Origin: Hippasteria phrygiana
Lineage: Eukaryota; Echinodermata; Asteroidea; Valvatida; Goniasteridae
NCBI GenBank assembly: GCA_037893225.1
Contig: JAZGUH010000357.1
Location: 248,001-312,000, forward strand
Reading direction: 5' to 3'
Length of the DNA stretch: 64,000 nt
Position numbers and translations under genes: made by a program. Shown here in pieces: positions 1 to 12,409 of the stretch. The notes beneath the pieces were generated by a model. That model ran no database searches, was not told the DNA's origin, and saw only the letters and a program-made list of their open reading frames with translations. Position 1 is the stretch's first letter. Every line of letters begins with the position of its first letter.

Positions 1-1933
1 GTTCTATCCCAAATCCCATGGACTTTGTACACGAATTTTGTAAGTGGCACTTTGGTCACTAAACAACCTCGGATCTTAATCAGACTTAACACAAACATAG
101 ACCCTAAGCTGAAAATGTAAGCCGAAACGTGACGTCATGATGACGTCATCACGTGTCATGTGACGTCATCTTAAATGTGCATTTTTCAAGAGCCTATATC
201 TAGAGAACGGTAGGTCCGATTGCCTTCAAACCTGGTATGTTGGTATGGTAGCTCGTGTTATAGATGAAAATTAAGGTGACGTCATGATGACGTCATCATA
301 CGATTTTACAGTAATATTAAAGTTTTTCAACTTCAAAGTTTCTTAAAGCCATATCTCACCAACAGAACATGCTAAATTCAAAATTCTTTTTGTAATAGCT
401 TTGTTAGCTCCTATATTCTTTCACATACATTTGAAAAATGTGTGACGTCATCATGACGTCATCAAAAATGTGCATTTCTGAAACACACATAAGGGTACGT
501 CCGATCGTCATAAAAATTGGTGGGTAGGTAGATAGTGCCACTAGCATGCAAAATCCGAAGTGACGTCATGATGACGTCATCGGCTGATTTTTTATGAATT
601 TGTAAATGTTTCAAATTTCATTGTACTCTTAAAATGTTGCACTTCTTCAAATGCCATGAACTTCAAACTTGGCATATGCATTGACTATCTACTCGAGATG
701 GGTGCCGAATCATGACGTCATGATAACGTCATCACATGTCACGTGACGTCATCTTAAATTTGCATTTTTGAAGGCCCTATATCTATTTTTTTTCTGCTTC
801 TTATTTTAGTTCTATCCCAAATCCCATAGACTTTGTGCATAGATTTTCTGATCGGCACTTTTGTCATCAAACAACATCGAATCTTAGTCAGAGTTAGCAT
901 AGGTATAGACCCTGATGCAAAGTCGTGCCGCGAAGAGTGACGTCATAATGACGTCTTCGTGTGGCATGTAACATGAACTTAAAGGTCAAGTTCGGAGTAC
1001 GAAATGTTAATCATAAAATAATCTCAGATCTTAAACTTAGCAAAGACATAGACCTTCTGATACTTTATGTTAAATAAAAAAGAAAAAAAGGAAAAGCCAT
1101 GCGTATGTTTACAACAGACGCACATTTTTTGGCGTTTCCGCTACAGCAGGAAAGCCTTTGTTTTTGTTCTGTTCGCGCGATTGTGTAGTTTAGTACACTT
1201 TCGCCTAGGCATGAACACAATCTACTTGAAAATTGTTCGTTTTGCCACATTCAGAACAAAGGGCCACGTCGAAGAACATCTGCAGGGGTTTTTTGGAGTG
1301 AAATCGTTAGCTAAGAGGTAACAAAATACGTGATTGCGCAATACCCAGCTTTACACGGATATATAGCTGGTGGGAGAGTAGTTGACCGAGCCAAAACGTG
1401 ACACAACGTAAGAAAATCGTATTTTCCGCCTTAAAAAACCTTTCCAAATCACAAAAGCACGTGTCATTGGGATTCAGAGAAGTCTACTTTAGTAACAAAA
1501 AAAGGCTTTTGGAATAATCAAATACTCCAGAAGCTAACATGAACACAATTAATACAGAAATCCTAAACTACACAATACCCACTATTTTGGTTTCTTCTTA
1601 AACACGAATTTTGTCTGCGGCACTTTGGTCACTAAACAACATCAGATCTTAAGCAAACTTAACCCAAACATAGACCCTAATCTGAAATTGTGTGCCGAAG
1701 AGTGATGTCACGATGACGTCATTATGTGTTACGTGATGTCATCTTAAAGGCTCATTTTTCAAGGGCCCATATCAAGAGAACCGTAAGTCCAATTGCATTC
1801 AAACCTGGTATGTTGGCTAAACAAGTACATGTTATAAATCAAAATTGAGGTGACGTCATAATGACGTCATCATCTGATTTTTATGGTAATTTCAAAATTT
1901 TAACGTTAAAGATTCTTAAAACCACATCTCATT
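1..1933 (+). repeat. Long direct duplication, copy 1 (partner 5836-7768)
   Basis: This block matches 5836-7768 at a constant offset of 5835 bases with very few differences. Identity stops abruptly at 1933/7768. Copy 1 then runs into the hairpin at 1934-1961, while copy 2 continues with module sequence. The near-identity suggests recent duplication or gene conversion. Confidence 0.9.
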
Positions 1934-1961
1934 GGCTTTTCCGAAATCCTTCGGAAAAGGC
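1934..1961. repeat. 10-bp hairpin at the duplication breakpoint
   Basis: CTTTTCCGAA (1936-1945) pairs with TTCGGAAAAG (1950-1959) across the loop ATCC, extended by one further pair outside a mismatch. It sits exactly where the 1-1933 duplication ends and just before a T-rich module start, so it may be a divergent module terminus lacking CTAG. Confidence 0.7.
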
Positions 1962-2006
1962 TTTGTTTTTGTTCTGATTTTTTTTTTTTTTCTTCTTCTT
2001 CTTTTA

Positions 2007-3215
2007 GTTCTGACCAAAAGCCCATAGACTTTGTACACGAATTTTCTCCGCGGCACTTTAGGTCTTAAAAAACTTCAGATCTTAACCAAACTTACCTCAA
2101 ACATAGACCCTAAGCTGAAATAGTATGTCGAAGAGTGACGTCATGATGACGTCATCACGTGTCACGTGACGTCATCTTAAATGTGCGTTTTTCAAGGGCC
2201 CATATCTAGAGAACGGTAGGTCCGATTTCCTTCAAACCTGATATGTTGGTAGGCTAGCTCGTGTTATAGATGAAATTTGAGGTGACGTCAAGATGACGTC
2301 ATCATACGATTTTATAGTAATTTTTAAGTTTTTGAAATTCAAAGTTTCTTAAAGCCATATCTCATCAACAGAACATGCTAAATTCAAAATTCTTTTTGTA
2401 ATAGCTTTGTTAGCTCCAATATTCTTTCACATACATTTGAAAAATGTGTGACGTCATCATGACGTCATCAAAAATGTGCATTTCTGAAACACACATAAGG
2501 GTACGTCCGATCGTCATAAAAATTAGTGGGTAGGTAGATAGTGCTAATAGCATGTAAAATCCGAGGTGACGTCATGATGACGTCATCGGCTGATTTTCTG
2601 TGAATTTTTTAGTTCTATCCCAAATCCCATGGACTTTGTACACGAATTTTATAAGTGGCACTTTGGTCACTAAACAACCTCGGATCTTAATCAGACTTAA
2701 CACAAACATAGACCCTAAGCTGAAAATGTAAGCCGAAACGTGACGTCATGATGACGTCATCACGTGTCATGTGACGTCATCTTAAATGTGCATTTTTCAA
2801 GAGCCTATATCTAGAGAACGGTAGGTCCGATTGCCTTCAAACCTGGTATGTTGGTATGGTAGCTCGTGTTATAGATGAAAATTAAGGTGACGTCATGATG
2901 ACGTCATCATACGATTTTACAGTAATATTAAAGTTTTTCAACTTCAAAGTTTCTTAAAGCCATATCTCACCAACAGAACATGCTAAATTCAAAATTCTTT
3001 TTGTAATAGCTTTGTTAGCTCCTATATTCTTTCACATAAGTTTTTAAAATGTGTGACGTCATCATGACGTCATCAAAAATGTGCTTTTTTGAAACACATA
3101 TAAGGGTACGTCCGATCGTCATACAAATTGGTGGGTAGGTAGATAGTGCCACTAGCATGTAAAATCCAAAGTGACGTCATGATGACGTCATCGGCTGATT
3201 TTTAATGAATTTTCA
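2007..3215 (+). repeat. Two ~604-bp tandem monomers of the array
   Basis: Monomer starts fall at 2007, 2612 and 3216 (spacing 605 and 604). Each full monomer carries four TGACGTCA doublets plus one extra octamer, nine in all. The first doublet of a monomer is followed by CACGTGTCA and a third octamer. Block 2007 onward recurs at 4629 with offset 2622. Confidence 0.85.
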
Positions 3216-4582
3216 GTTCTATCCTAAATCTCACAGACTTTGTACACGAATTTTGTACGGGACACTTTGGTCACTAAACAACATCAGATCTTAATCAGGC
3301 TTAACACAAACAGAGACCCTAAGCTGAAAATGTATGCCGAAACGTGACGTCATGATGACGTCATCACCTGTCATGTAACATGAACTTAAAGGTCAAGTAT
3401 GGAGTACGAAATGTGAATCATAAAATAATCTCAGATCTTAAACATAGCAAAGACATAGACCTTCTGATAATTTATGTTAAAGAAAAAACTAAAACGGAAA
3501 AGCCATGCGTATGTTTACAACAGACGCAAAATTTTCGGCTTTTCCCCTACAGCAGCAAAGCCTTGGTTTTTGTTCTGTTCGCGCGATTGTGTAGTTTAGT
3601 ACACTTTCGCCCAGGCATGAACACAATCTACTTGAAAATTGTTCGTTTTGCCACATTCAGAACAAAGGGCCACGTCCAAGAACATCTCCAGGTTTTTTTT
3701 TGAATGAAATCGTTAGCTCAGAGGTCAAAAACACATGATTGCACAATACCCAGCTTCACACGGATATATAACTGGTGGGAGAGTAGGAGCTGGTTCGAAA
3801 TTGACCGAGCCAAAACATGACACAACGGGTGGAAAATCATATTTTCCGCCTTAAAAAACCTTTCCAAATCACAAAAGCACGTGTCATTGGGATTCAGAGA
3901 AGTCTACTTTAGTGACAAAAAAGGCTTTTGGAATAATCAAATACTCCAGGAGCTAACATGAACACAATTAATACACAAATCCTAAACTACACAATACCCA
4001 CTTTTTTGGTTTCTTCTTAAACACGAATTTTGTCTACGGCACTTTAGTCACTAAACAACATCAGATCTTATTCAAACTTAATACAAACATAGACCCTAAT
4101 CTGAAATTGTGTGCCGAAAAGTGACATCATGATGACGTCATTATGTGTCACGTGATGTCATCTTAAAGGCGCATTTTTCAAGACCCATATCAAGAGAACC
4201 GTAAGTCCAATTGCATTCAAACCTGGTATGTTGCTAGACAAGTACGTTATAAATAAAAATTGAGGTGACGTCATAATGACGTCATCATATGATTTTTATA
4301 GTAATTTCAAAGTTTTAACATTAAAGATTCTTAAAACCATATCTCATCAACAGAACATATGTTAAATTCAAAATTCTTTTTGTAATAGCTTTGTTAGCTC
4401 GTACATTCTTTTATATAAATGCGAAAAATTTCTGAGGTCATAATGACGTCATCAAAGGCATGATTTCTTGAAAGACATATAAGGGTAGACCATGTCTAAT
4501 CGTCATGAAACTTGGTGGTTAGGTAGATTTGTCACTAGTTTACAAAATTCGAAATAACATCATAAAATCATATGGAAAAGCC

Positions 4583-4610
4583 CTATGTTCTTAAAAACAT
4601 AGACCTCTAG
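4583..4610 (+). repeat. Module 3' end: hairpin plus CTAG
   Basis: CTATGTT (4583-4589) pairs with AACATAG (4596-4602), followed after four bases by CTAG (4607-4610) and T. The next module starts immediately with a T-rich tract and TTCTGACC. Confidence 0.6.
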
Positions 4611-4628
4611 TTATTTTTTCTTCTTTTA

Positions 4629-5835
4629 GTTCTGACCAAAATCCCATAGACTTTGTACACGAATTTTCTCCGCGGCACTTTAGGTCTTAAAAAACTTCAG
4701 ATCTTAACCAAACTTACCTCAAACATAGACCCTAAGCTGAAATAGTATGTCGAAGAGTGACGTCATGATGACGTCATCACGTGTCACGTGACGTCATCTT
4801 AAATGTGCGTTTTTCAAGGGCCCATATCTAGAGAACGGTAGGTCCGATTTCCTTCAAACCTGATATGTTGGTAGGCTAGCTCGTGTTATAGATGAAATTT
4901 GAGGTGACGTCAAGATGACGTCATCATACGATTTTATAGTAATTTTTAAGTTTTTGAAATTCAAAGTTTCTTAAAGCCATATCTCATCAACAGAACATGC
5001 TAAATTCAAAATTCTTTTTGTAATAGCTTTGTTAGCTCCTATATTCTTTCACATACATTTGAAAAATGTGTGACGTCATCATGACGTCATCAAAAATGTG
5101 CATTTCTGAAACACACATAAGGGTACGTCCGATCGTCATAAAAATTAGTGGGTAGGTAGATAGTGCTACTAGCATGTAAAATCCGAGGTGACGTCATGAT
5201 GACGTCATCGGCTGATTTTCTGTGAATTTTTTAGTTCTATCCCAAATCCCATAGACTTTGTACACGAATTTTGTAAGTGGCACTTTGGTCACTAAACAAC
5301 CTCGGATCTTAATCAGACTTAACACAAACATAGACCCTCAGCTGAAAATGTAAGCCGAAACGTGACGTCATGATGACGTCATCACGTGTCATGTGACGTC
5401 ATCTTAAATGTGCATTTTTCAAGGGCCTATATCTAGAGAACGGTACGTCCGATTGCCTTCAAACCTGGTATGTTATGGGAGCTCGTGTTATAGATGAAAA
5501 TTAAGGTGACGTCATGATGACGTCATCATACGATTTTACAGTAATATTAAAGTTTTTCAACTTCAAAGTTTCTTAAAGCCATATCTCACCAACAGAACAT
5601 GCTAAATTCAAAATTCTTTTTGTAATAGCTTTGTTAGCTCCTATATTCTTTCACATACATTTGAAAAATGTGTGACGTCATCGTGACGTCATCAAAAATG
5701 TGCATTTCTGAAACACACATAAGGGTACGTCCGATCGTCATAAAAATTAGTGGGTAGGTAGATAGTGCTACTAGCATGTAAAATCCGAGGTGACGTCATG
5801 ATGACGTCATCGGCTGATTTTCTGTGAATTTTTTA
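4629..5835 (+). repeat. Two further ~604-bp tandem monomers
   Basis: Starts at 4629, 5234 and 5836 (spacing 605 and 602). These are near copies of the 2007-3215 pair, so the pair itself was duplicated as a unit. Confidence 0.85.
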
Positions 5836-7768
5836 GTTCTATCCCAAATCCCATAGACTTTGTACACGAATTTTGTAAGTGGCACTTTGGTCACTAAACA
5901 ACCTCGGATCTTAATCAGACTTAACACAAACATAGACCCTCAGCTGAAAATGTAAGCCGAAACGTGACGTCATGATGACGTCATCACGTGTCATGTGACG
6001 TCATCTTAAATGTGCATTTTTCAAGAGCCTATATCTAGAGAACGGTAGGTCCGATTGCCTTCAAACCTGGTATGTTGGTATGGTAGCTCGTGTTATAGAT
6101 GAAAATTAAGGTGACGTCATGATGACGTCATCATACGATTTTACAGTAATATTAAAGTTTTTCAACTTCAAAGTTTCTTAAAGCCATATCTCACCAACAG
6201 AACATGCTAAATTCAAAATTCTTTTTGTAATAGCTTTGTTAGCTCCTATATTCTTTCACATACATTTGAAAAATGTGTGACGTCATCATGACGTCATCAA
6301 AAATGTGCATTTCTGAAACACACATAAGGGTACGTCCGATCGTCATAAAAATTGGTGGGTAGGTAGATAGTGCCACTAGCATGCAAAATCCGAAGTGACG
6401 TCATGATGACGTCATCGACTGATTTTTTATGAATTTGTAAATGTTTCAAATTTCATTGTACTCTTAAAATTTTGCACTTCTTCAAATGCCATGAACTTCA
6501 AACTTGGCATATGCATTGACTATCTACTCGAGATGGGTGCCGAATCATGACGTCATGATGACGTCATCACATGTCACGTGACGTCATCTTAAATTTGCAT
6601 TTTTGAAGGCCCTATATCTATTTTTGTTCTGCTTCTTATTTTAGTTCTATCCCAAATCCCATAGACTTTGTGCATAGATTTTCTGATCGGCACTTTTGTC
6701 ATCAAACAACATCGAATCTTAGTCAGAGTTAGCATAGGTATAGACCCTGATGCAAAGTCGTGCCGCGAAGAGTGACGTCATAATGACGTCTTCGTGTGGC
6801 ATGTAACATGAACTTAAAGGTCAAGTTCGGAGTACGAAATGTTAATCATAAAATAATCTCAGATCTTAAACTTAGCAAAGACATAGACCTTCTGATACTT
6901 TATGTTAAATAAAAAAGAAAAAAAGGAAAAGCCATGCGTATGTTTACAACAGACGCACATTTTTTGGCGTTTCCGCTACAGCAGGAAAGCCTTTGTTTTT
7001 GTTCTGTTCGCGCGATTGTGTAGTTTAGTACACTTTCGCCCAGGCATGAACACAATCTACTTGAAAATTGTTCGTTTTGCCACATTCAGAACAAAGGGCC
7101 ACGTCGAAGAACATCTGCAGGGTTTTTTTGGAGTGAAATCGTTAGCTAAGAGGTAACAAAATACGTGATTGCGCAATACCCAGCTTTACACGGATATATA
7201 GCTGGTGGGAGAGTAGTTGACCGAGCCAAAACGTGACACAACGTAAGAAAATCGTATTTTCCGCCTTAAAAAACCTTTCCAAATCACAAAAGCACGTGTC
7301 ATTGGGATTCAGAGAAGTCTACTTTAGTAACAAAAAAAGGCTTTTGGAATAATCAAATACTCCAGAAGCTAACATGAACACAATTAATACAGAAATCCTA
7401 AACTACACAATACCCACTATTTTGGTTTCTTCTTAAACACGAATTTTGTCTGCGGCACTTTGGTCACTAAACAACATCAGATCTTAAGCAAACTTAACCC
7501 AAACATAGACCCTAATCTGAAATTGTGTGCCGAAGAGTGATGTCACGATGACGTCATTATGTGTTACGTGATGTCATCTTAAAGGCTCATTTTTCAAGGG
7601 CCCATATCAAGAGAACCGTAAGTCCAATTGCATTCAAACCTGGTATGTTGGCTAAACAAGTACATGTTATAAATCAAAATTGAGGTGACGTCATAATGAC
7701 GTCATCATCTGATTTTTATGGTAATTTCAAAATTTTAACGTTAAAGATTCTTAAAACCACATCTCATT
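5836..7768 (+). repeat. Long direct duplication, copy 2 (partner 1-1933)
   Basis: Partner of 1-1933. Small differences include CCTAGGC versus CCCAGGC near 7047 and single-base indels in homopolymers. Confidence 0.9.
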
Positions 7769-7998
7769 AACAGAACATGTTCAATTCAAAATTCCTTTTG
7801 TAATAGCTTTGTTAGCTCGTACATTCTTTTATATAAATGCGAAAAATTACTGAAGTCATAATGACGTCATTAAAGGCATGATTTCTTGAAAGACATATGG
7901 ATAGACCATGTCTAATCGTCACGAAACTTGGTGGTTAGGTAGATTTGTCACTAGTTTACAAAATTCGAAGTGACATCATAAAAACATATGGAAAAGCC

Positions 7999-8026
7999 CT
8001 ATGTTCTTAAAAACATAGACCTCTAG
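7999..8026 (+). repeat. Module 3' end: hairpin plus CTAG
   Basis: Same hairpin as at 4583, with CTAG at 8023-8026. The following module belongs to a second sequence type beginning near TTCAGACTTTTGCCC. Confidence 0.6.
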
Positions 8027-10414
8027 TTTTTTCTTCTTCTTTTTCAGACTTTTGCCCATAGCATTTGTACACGTTTTCTTTCTGACCGGCACTTTGGCTA
8101 CTTTTAAGCAACCGATTGCATTTAAACTTAGCAGACACTTAGACCAACTGCTCAGAATGTATGCCGATCTTTTACGTCATGATGACGTCATCACGTGATT
8201 TTTTATGAATTTTTGAAATTTGAAAATCGTAACATTCTTTTCAATATATCTAGCGAACAAAACAAGATATTTTCAAAATTCTTTTTGTTACAGCTTTGGT
8301 ATGTCTCAAAGATATGCCCTAAAAAGCGAAAACTGTGCGACGTCATGATGACGTCATCAAAAATGTGTTTGTTTTTTTACGCATGTAAGGGTCAATCCGA
8401 TTACAAAAATGTATACATTGAATTTTTCTGTACCTAATTCCAAAATTTCATGATCGTGGCTAACTCAAGTAAGAAATAAGAGCCATTTCAAAATTTAGAC
8501 CAAATTCAATATAACACAAAGGAATTCTGGGACGGGCAGATAACCATGGCTATTATGTGCTTGCTGTTTATAAAAGGGTTGATTTCTAGTCTTTTTTCAA
8601 GTCGCTAAATTTTTGAAGTTTTAAAATCGTAACATTCTTTTCAATATATCTAGCGAACAAAACACGATATTTTCAATTTTTTTTTTGTGATAGCTTTGGT
8701 ATGTCTCAAAGATATGCCCTAAAAGGAAAAAAATGTGTGACGTCATGATGACGTCATCAAAAGTGTGATTTTTTAAAACACATATAAGGATAAGTCCGAT
8801 CGTCATGAAAAGTGGTGGGTAGGTAGATACTGTCACTAGCATGCAAAATCCAAAATGAGGTCATAATGACGTCATCACGTGACTTTTTATGAATTTTTGA
8901 AATTTTAAAATCGTAACATTGTTTTCAATATATCTAGCGAACAAAACAATATATTTTCAAAATTCTTTTTGTGATAGCTTTGGTATGTCTCAAAGATATC
9001 CCCTAAAAGGGAGAAAATGTGTGACGTCATGATGACGTCATCAAAACATTTCTTTTTTTAAACGCATGTAAGGGTCAATCCGATTACAAAAATGTATATA
9101 TTGAATTTTCCTCTCCCTGATTCCAAAATTTCATGATCGTGGCTCACTCAAGTAAGAAATAACAGCCATTTCAAAATTTAGACCAAATTCAATATAACAC
9201 AAAGGAATTCTGGGACGGGCAGATAACCATGGCTATTATGTGCTTGCTGTTTATAAAAGGGGTTGATTTCTAGTCTTTTTTCAAGTCGCTAAATTTTTGA
9301 AGTTTTAAAATCGTAACATTCTTTTCAATATATCTAGCGAACAAAACAAGGCATTTTCAAAATTATTTTTGTTACAGCTTTGGTATGTCTCAAAGATATG
9401 CCCTAAAAAGCGAAAATTGTGTGACGTCATGATGACGTCATAAAACAATTCTTTTTTTAAAGTCGCTAGAATATTGCCCATAGCAATTGTAAATTTTTTC
9501 TTTCTTACCAGCCACTTTGGCTACTTTTAAACTTGGCAGACACTTACCCCAACTGCTCACAATGTGTGCCGAACTTTTACGTCATGGTGACGTCATCACA
9601 TGTCACGTGACGTCATCTTTAAAGGGGCATTTTTCGAAGTCATATATCTACAAAAGTACAAGTCCGATTAAGTTGGAACGTAATATCTAGGTATGCCACC
9701 GGGTGTTATAGATGAACATTGACATAACGTTATGATCAAGTCATAACATGTCACGTGGTTTCATCTTAAAGGGGCACTCGCTAGATTATTGCCCTTAGCA
9801 TTTGTAAACGTTTTCTTTCTTACCGTTCACTTTGGCTACTTTTAAACTTGGCAGACACTTACCCCAACTGCTCACAACGTGTGCCAAACTTTTACGTCAT
9901 GATGATGTCATCACATGTCACGTGACGTCATCTTAAAGGGGCATTTTTTCGAAGCCATATATCTACAAAAGTACAAGTCCGATTAAGTTGAAAAGTAATA
10001 TCTAGGTAGCCTAGTAGGTTTATAGATGAAAATTGACATTACATTATGATGACATCATCACATGTTACGTGACGTCATCTTAAAGGGGCAGTTTTTGAAG
10101 CCATATATATTAAGAAGTACAAGTCCGATTAAGTTGAAACGTGGTATCTAACATGAATTTTAAACAATTTTGTATAATTATTTTTGTAATATATTTTTAG
10201 GTCATACACACTTAAATATAAATGTGAAAAATGTGTGACGTCTGATGACGTAATCATGGTCATCAACTGCTTGTATGCTCACATTTCTAAAAAGATTATG
10301 AATAAGCACGTGATTGCTTGACCTAGACGACCACAAAACGAGATATTTTATCCACCATTGAAATCTCAAGAATAAGAATCAAACTACCAAAAAAAACCAA
10401 AACGAAACAGCCCT

Positions 10415-10443
10415 GTGTTTGTCCACAAACACTAAAGCTCTAG
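10415..10443 (+). repeat. Module 3' end: hairpin plus CTAG
   Basis: GTGTTTG (10415-10421) pairs with CAAACAC (10426-10432) around TCCA, then CTAG at 10440-10443 and a T run that starts the next module. Confidence 0.6.
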
Positions 10444-11913
10444 TTTTTTTTTTTTTTTGTGCTTCCTTTTCAGACTTTTTCCCCATAGCATTTGTACACG
10501 TTTTCTTTCTTACCGGCACTTTGGCTACTTTGGTGCACCCGATTGCCTTTAAACTTGGCAGACACTTAGACAAACTGCTCAGAATGTGTCCCGAACTTTT
10601 TGGTCATGATGACGTCATCACGTGATTTTTTATGAATTTTTGAAATTTTAAATTCGTAAAATTCTTTTCAATATATCTAGCGAACAAAACAAGATATTTT
10701 CAAAATTCTTTTTGTTACAGCTTTGGTAGGTCTCAAAGATATGCCCTAAAAAGGAAAAAAGTGTGTGACGTCATGATGACATCATCAAAAATGTGCTTTT
10801 TTAAAACACATATAAGGATAGGTCCGATCGTCATGAAAATTGGTGGGTAGGTAGATACTGGCACTAGGATGCAAATTCCAAAGTGACGTCATGATGACGT
10901 CATCATGTGATTTTTTATGAATTTTTGAAATTGTGAAAATCGTAAAATTCTTTTAAATATATCTGGCAAACAAAACAAGATATTTTCAAAATTCTTTTTG
11001 TTATAGCTTTGGTAGGTCTCAAAGATATGCCCTAAAAAGGAAAAAAATGTGTGACGTCATGATGACATCATCAAAAATGTGCTTTTTTAAAACACATATA
11101 AGGATAGGTCCGATCGTCATGAAAATTGGTGGGTAGGTAGATACTGGTACTAGGATGCAAAATCCAAAGTGACGTTATAATGACATCATCATGTGATTTG
11201 TTATGAATTTTTGAAATTTTGAAATCGTAACATTCTTTTAAATATATCTCGCAAACAAAACAAGAGATTTTCAAAATTCTTTTTGATACAGCTTTTGGTA
11301 TGTCTCAAAGATATGCCCTAAAAGGCGAAAATTGTGTGACGTCATAATGACGTCATCAAATTTATTTTTTTTACGCATGTAAGGGTCGTTCCGATTAAGA
11401 ATTTATACATTGAATTTTTCTCTACCTAATTCAACAATTTCGTGATCGTGGCTCACTCAAGTATAAAGAAATAACAGGCATCTAAAAAATTGTGACCAAA
11501 TTAAATATAACACAAAGGAATTCTGGGAAGGACAGAAACCATGGCTTTCATGTGGCATGCTGTCTATAAAGAGTTGATCTCTAGTCTTTTTTTCAAGTCG
11601 TTAGACAAGTCGTAGGCAGATACTTACACCAACTGCTCAGAATGTGCGCCGAACTTTTAGGTCATGATGACGTCATCACATGTCACGTGACGTCATCTTA
11701 AAGGGGCATTTTTGGAAACCATATATCTATAAAAGTACAAGTCACATTAAGTTAAAACGTGGTATTTAGTTATGCCAGCATGTGTTAGATGAAAATGTAT
11801 GTGACGTCATGGTGACGTCATGATGACGTCATCGGCTAATTTTCTATGATTTTTTTCATTTTTGAAATTTCATTTAAATCACATAATTTTACACAAAAAA
11901 ACAAAACAGCCCT

Positions 11914-11947
11914 GTGTTTGTCCACAAACACTGCACCAGATGTCTAG
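11914..11947 (+). repeat. Right terminus of the array: hairpin plus CTAG
   Basis: GTGTTTG (11914-11920) and CAAACAC (11925-11931) with loop TCCA, then 12 bases, then CTAG (11944-11947) followed by TTG. Spacing and motif fit a canonical Helitron 3' end, and repeat sequence stops here. Confidence 0.65.
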
Positions 11948-12274
11948 TTGTATTCGTCATTCTGTCGCAAGTTCGAGTGGCAACTATTAGTCAACCGCTA
12001 GGCGATTTTCCATGGTAACCTATACAAAATACCTATTGAGTCCAGGCATAATTTACCAGTGGTCGACAAAAATTGTCGCCACTCGAACTTGCTTCTGGGC
12101 GCTGTGTAACTGACAGTGAAGGGCCTAAGTTTTGGTGCCATGTCTTCTTGTGTGTCCTGCACTGTGGTCACAATATAACGCTTAGGCTTATTTCCAGCTG
12201 CTACAGTGTTACGGTAATTTAGGGTTCAAAGTATCTGTAGCCTATGTCACTTTGTATGTTTACTTTGGTCACAG
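11948..12274. other. Intron sequence with a short inverted repeat
   Basis: No gene seen. GCAAGTTCGAGTGGCAAC (11967-11984) is matched, with one difference, by the reverse complement at 12075-12092, giving a 126-bp foldback unit that could be a small MITE. The stretch ends at the acceptor AG of the first SLC1 exon. Confidence 0.5.
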
Positions 12275-12409
12275 CGTAACGGCCACCCTGGCCAGTATTG
12301 GTGCTGCCGGTGTTCCCCAGGCCGGCCTGGTCACGCTGGTCATCGTACTCAACGCAGTGGGTCTCCCTGCTGAAGACGTCACGCTCATCATCGTCATCGA
12401 TTGGTTCCT
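12275..12409 (+). CDS. SLC1A: SLC1 transporter, penultimate coding exon
   Basis: Internal exon of a sodium-coupled SLC1 (EAAT/ASCT) transporter of the plasma membrane. Acceptor TTGGTCACAG precedes 12275 and donor GTAAGTACTC follows 12409; both junctions are phase 2. It encodes 44 full residues including [19 protein letters not shown] and ends in IDWF, matching the conserved HP2 hairpin-loop and entry to TM8 of the family. Together with the exon at 15532 it forms the C-terminus. The NMDGT-containing exon and earlier parts are not in the window, so the upstream intron is at least 12.2 kb and contains the repeat array. The frame is open and residue conservation is high, so this is a real gene, not a pseudogene fragment, as far as can be seen. 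Confidence 0.9.

Larger units (their letters stand above)
1..11947 (+). mobile_element. Array of Helitron-like repeat modules rich in TGACGTCA
   Basis: Nearly the whole stretch is related repeat modules. Module starts resemble TTTTAGTTCTATCCCAAATC or TTCAGACTTTTGCCCATAGC, and most modules contain several paired TGACGTCA octamers. Four module ends show a short hairpin, then CTAG, then T (CTAG at 4607, 8023, 10440 and 11944), and the next module begins at once. Hairpin plus CTRR before a T is the 3' signature of Helitrons, and head-to-tail arrays are known for that group. The last CTAG lies at the border with unrelated DNA, as expected for a true terminus. No Rep/helicase gene is visible, so any element would be non-autonomous. 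Modules run 4611-8026, 8027-10443 and 10444-11947; an earlier one ends at 4610. The short ORFs inside recur only because the DNA recurs. Alternative: a complex satellite that happens to contain hairpins. Confidence 0.55.
8027..11947 (+). repeat. Second module type of the array
   Basis: Shares the paired TGACGTCA design with 1-8026 but has its own recurring text: the segment around AATATATCTAGCGAACAAAA recurs near 8235, 8645, 8930, 9330, 10670, 10960 and 11240. Decayed octamers (TGACATCA, TGATGTCA) are commoner than in the first half, so this part looks older. Confidence 0.75.

Noticed and set aside
1065..7156. Recurring 61-107 aa ORFs at 1065, 3380 and 6900 on both strands
   Set aside because: They recur only because the DNA repeat recurs, overlap on opposite strands and have no family resemblance or splice context.
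1..11947. Regular short palindromic repeats could suggest CRISPR
   Set aside because: Spacing is irregular (about 118-173 bp), the intervening text is itself repeated, there are no cas genes, and the DNA is eukaryotic.
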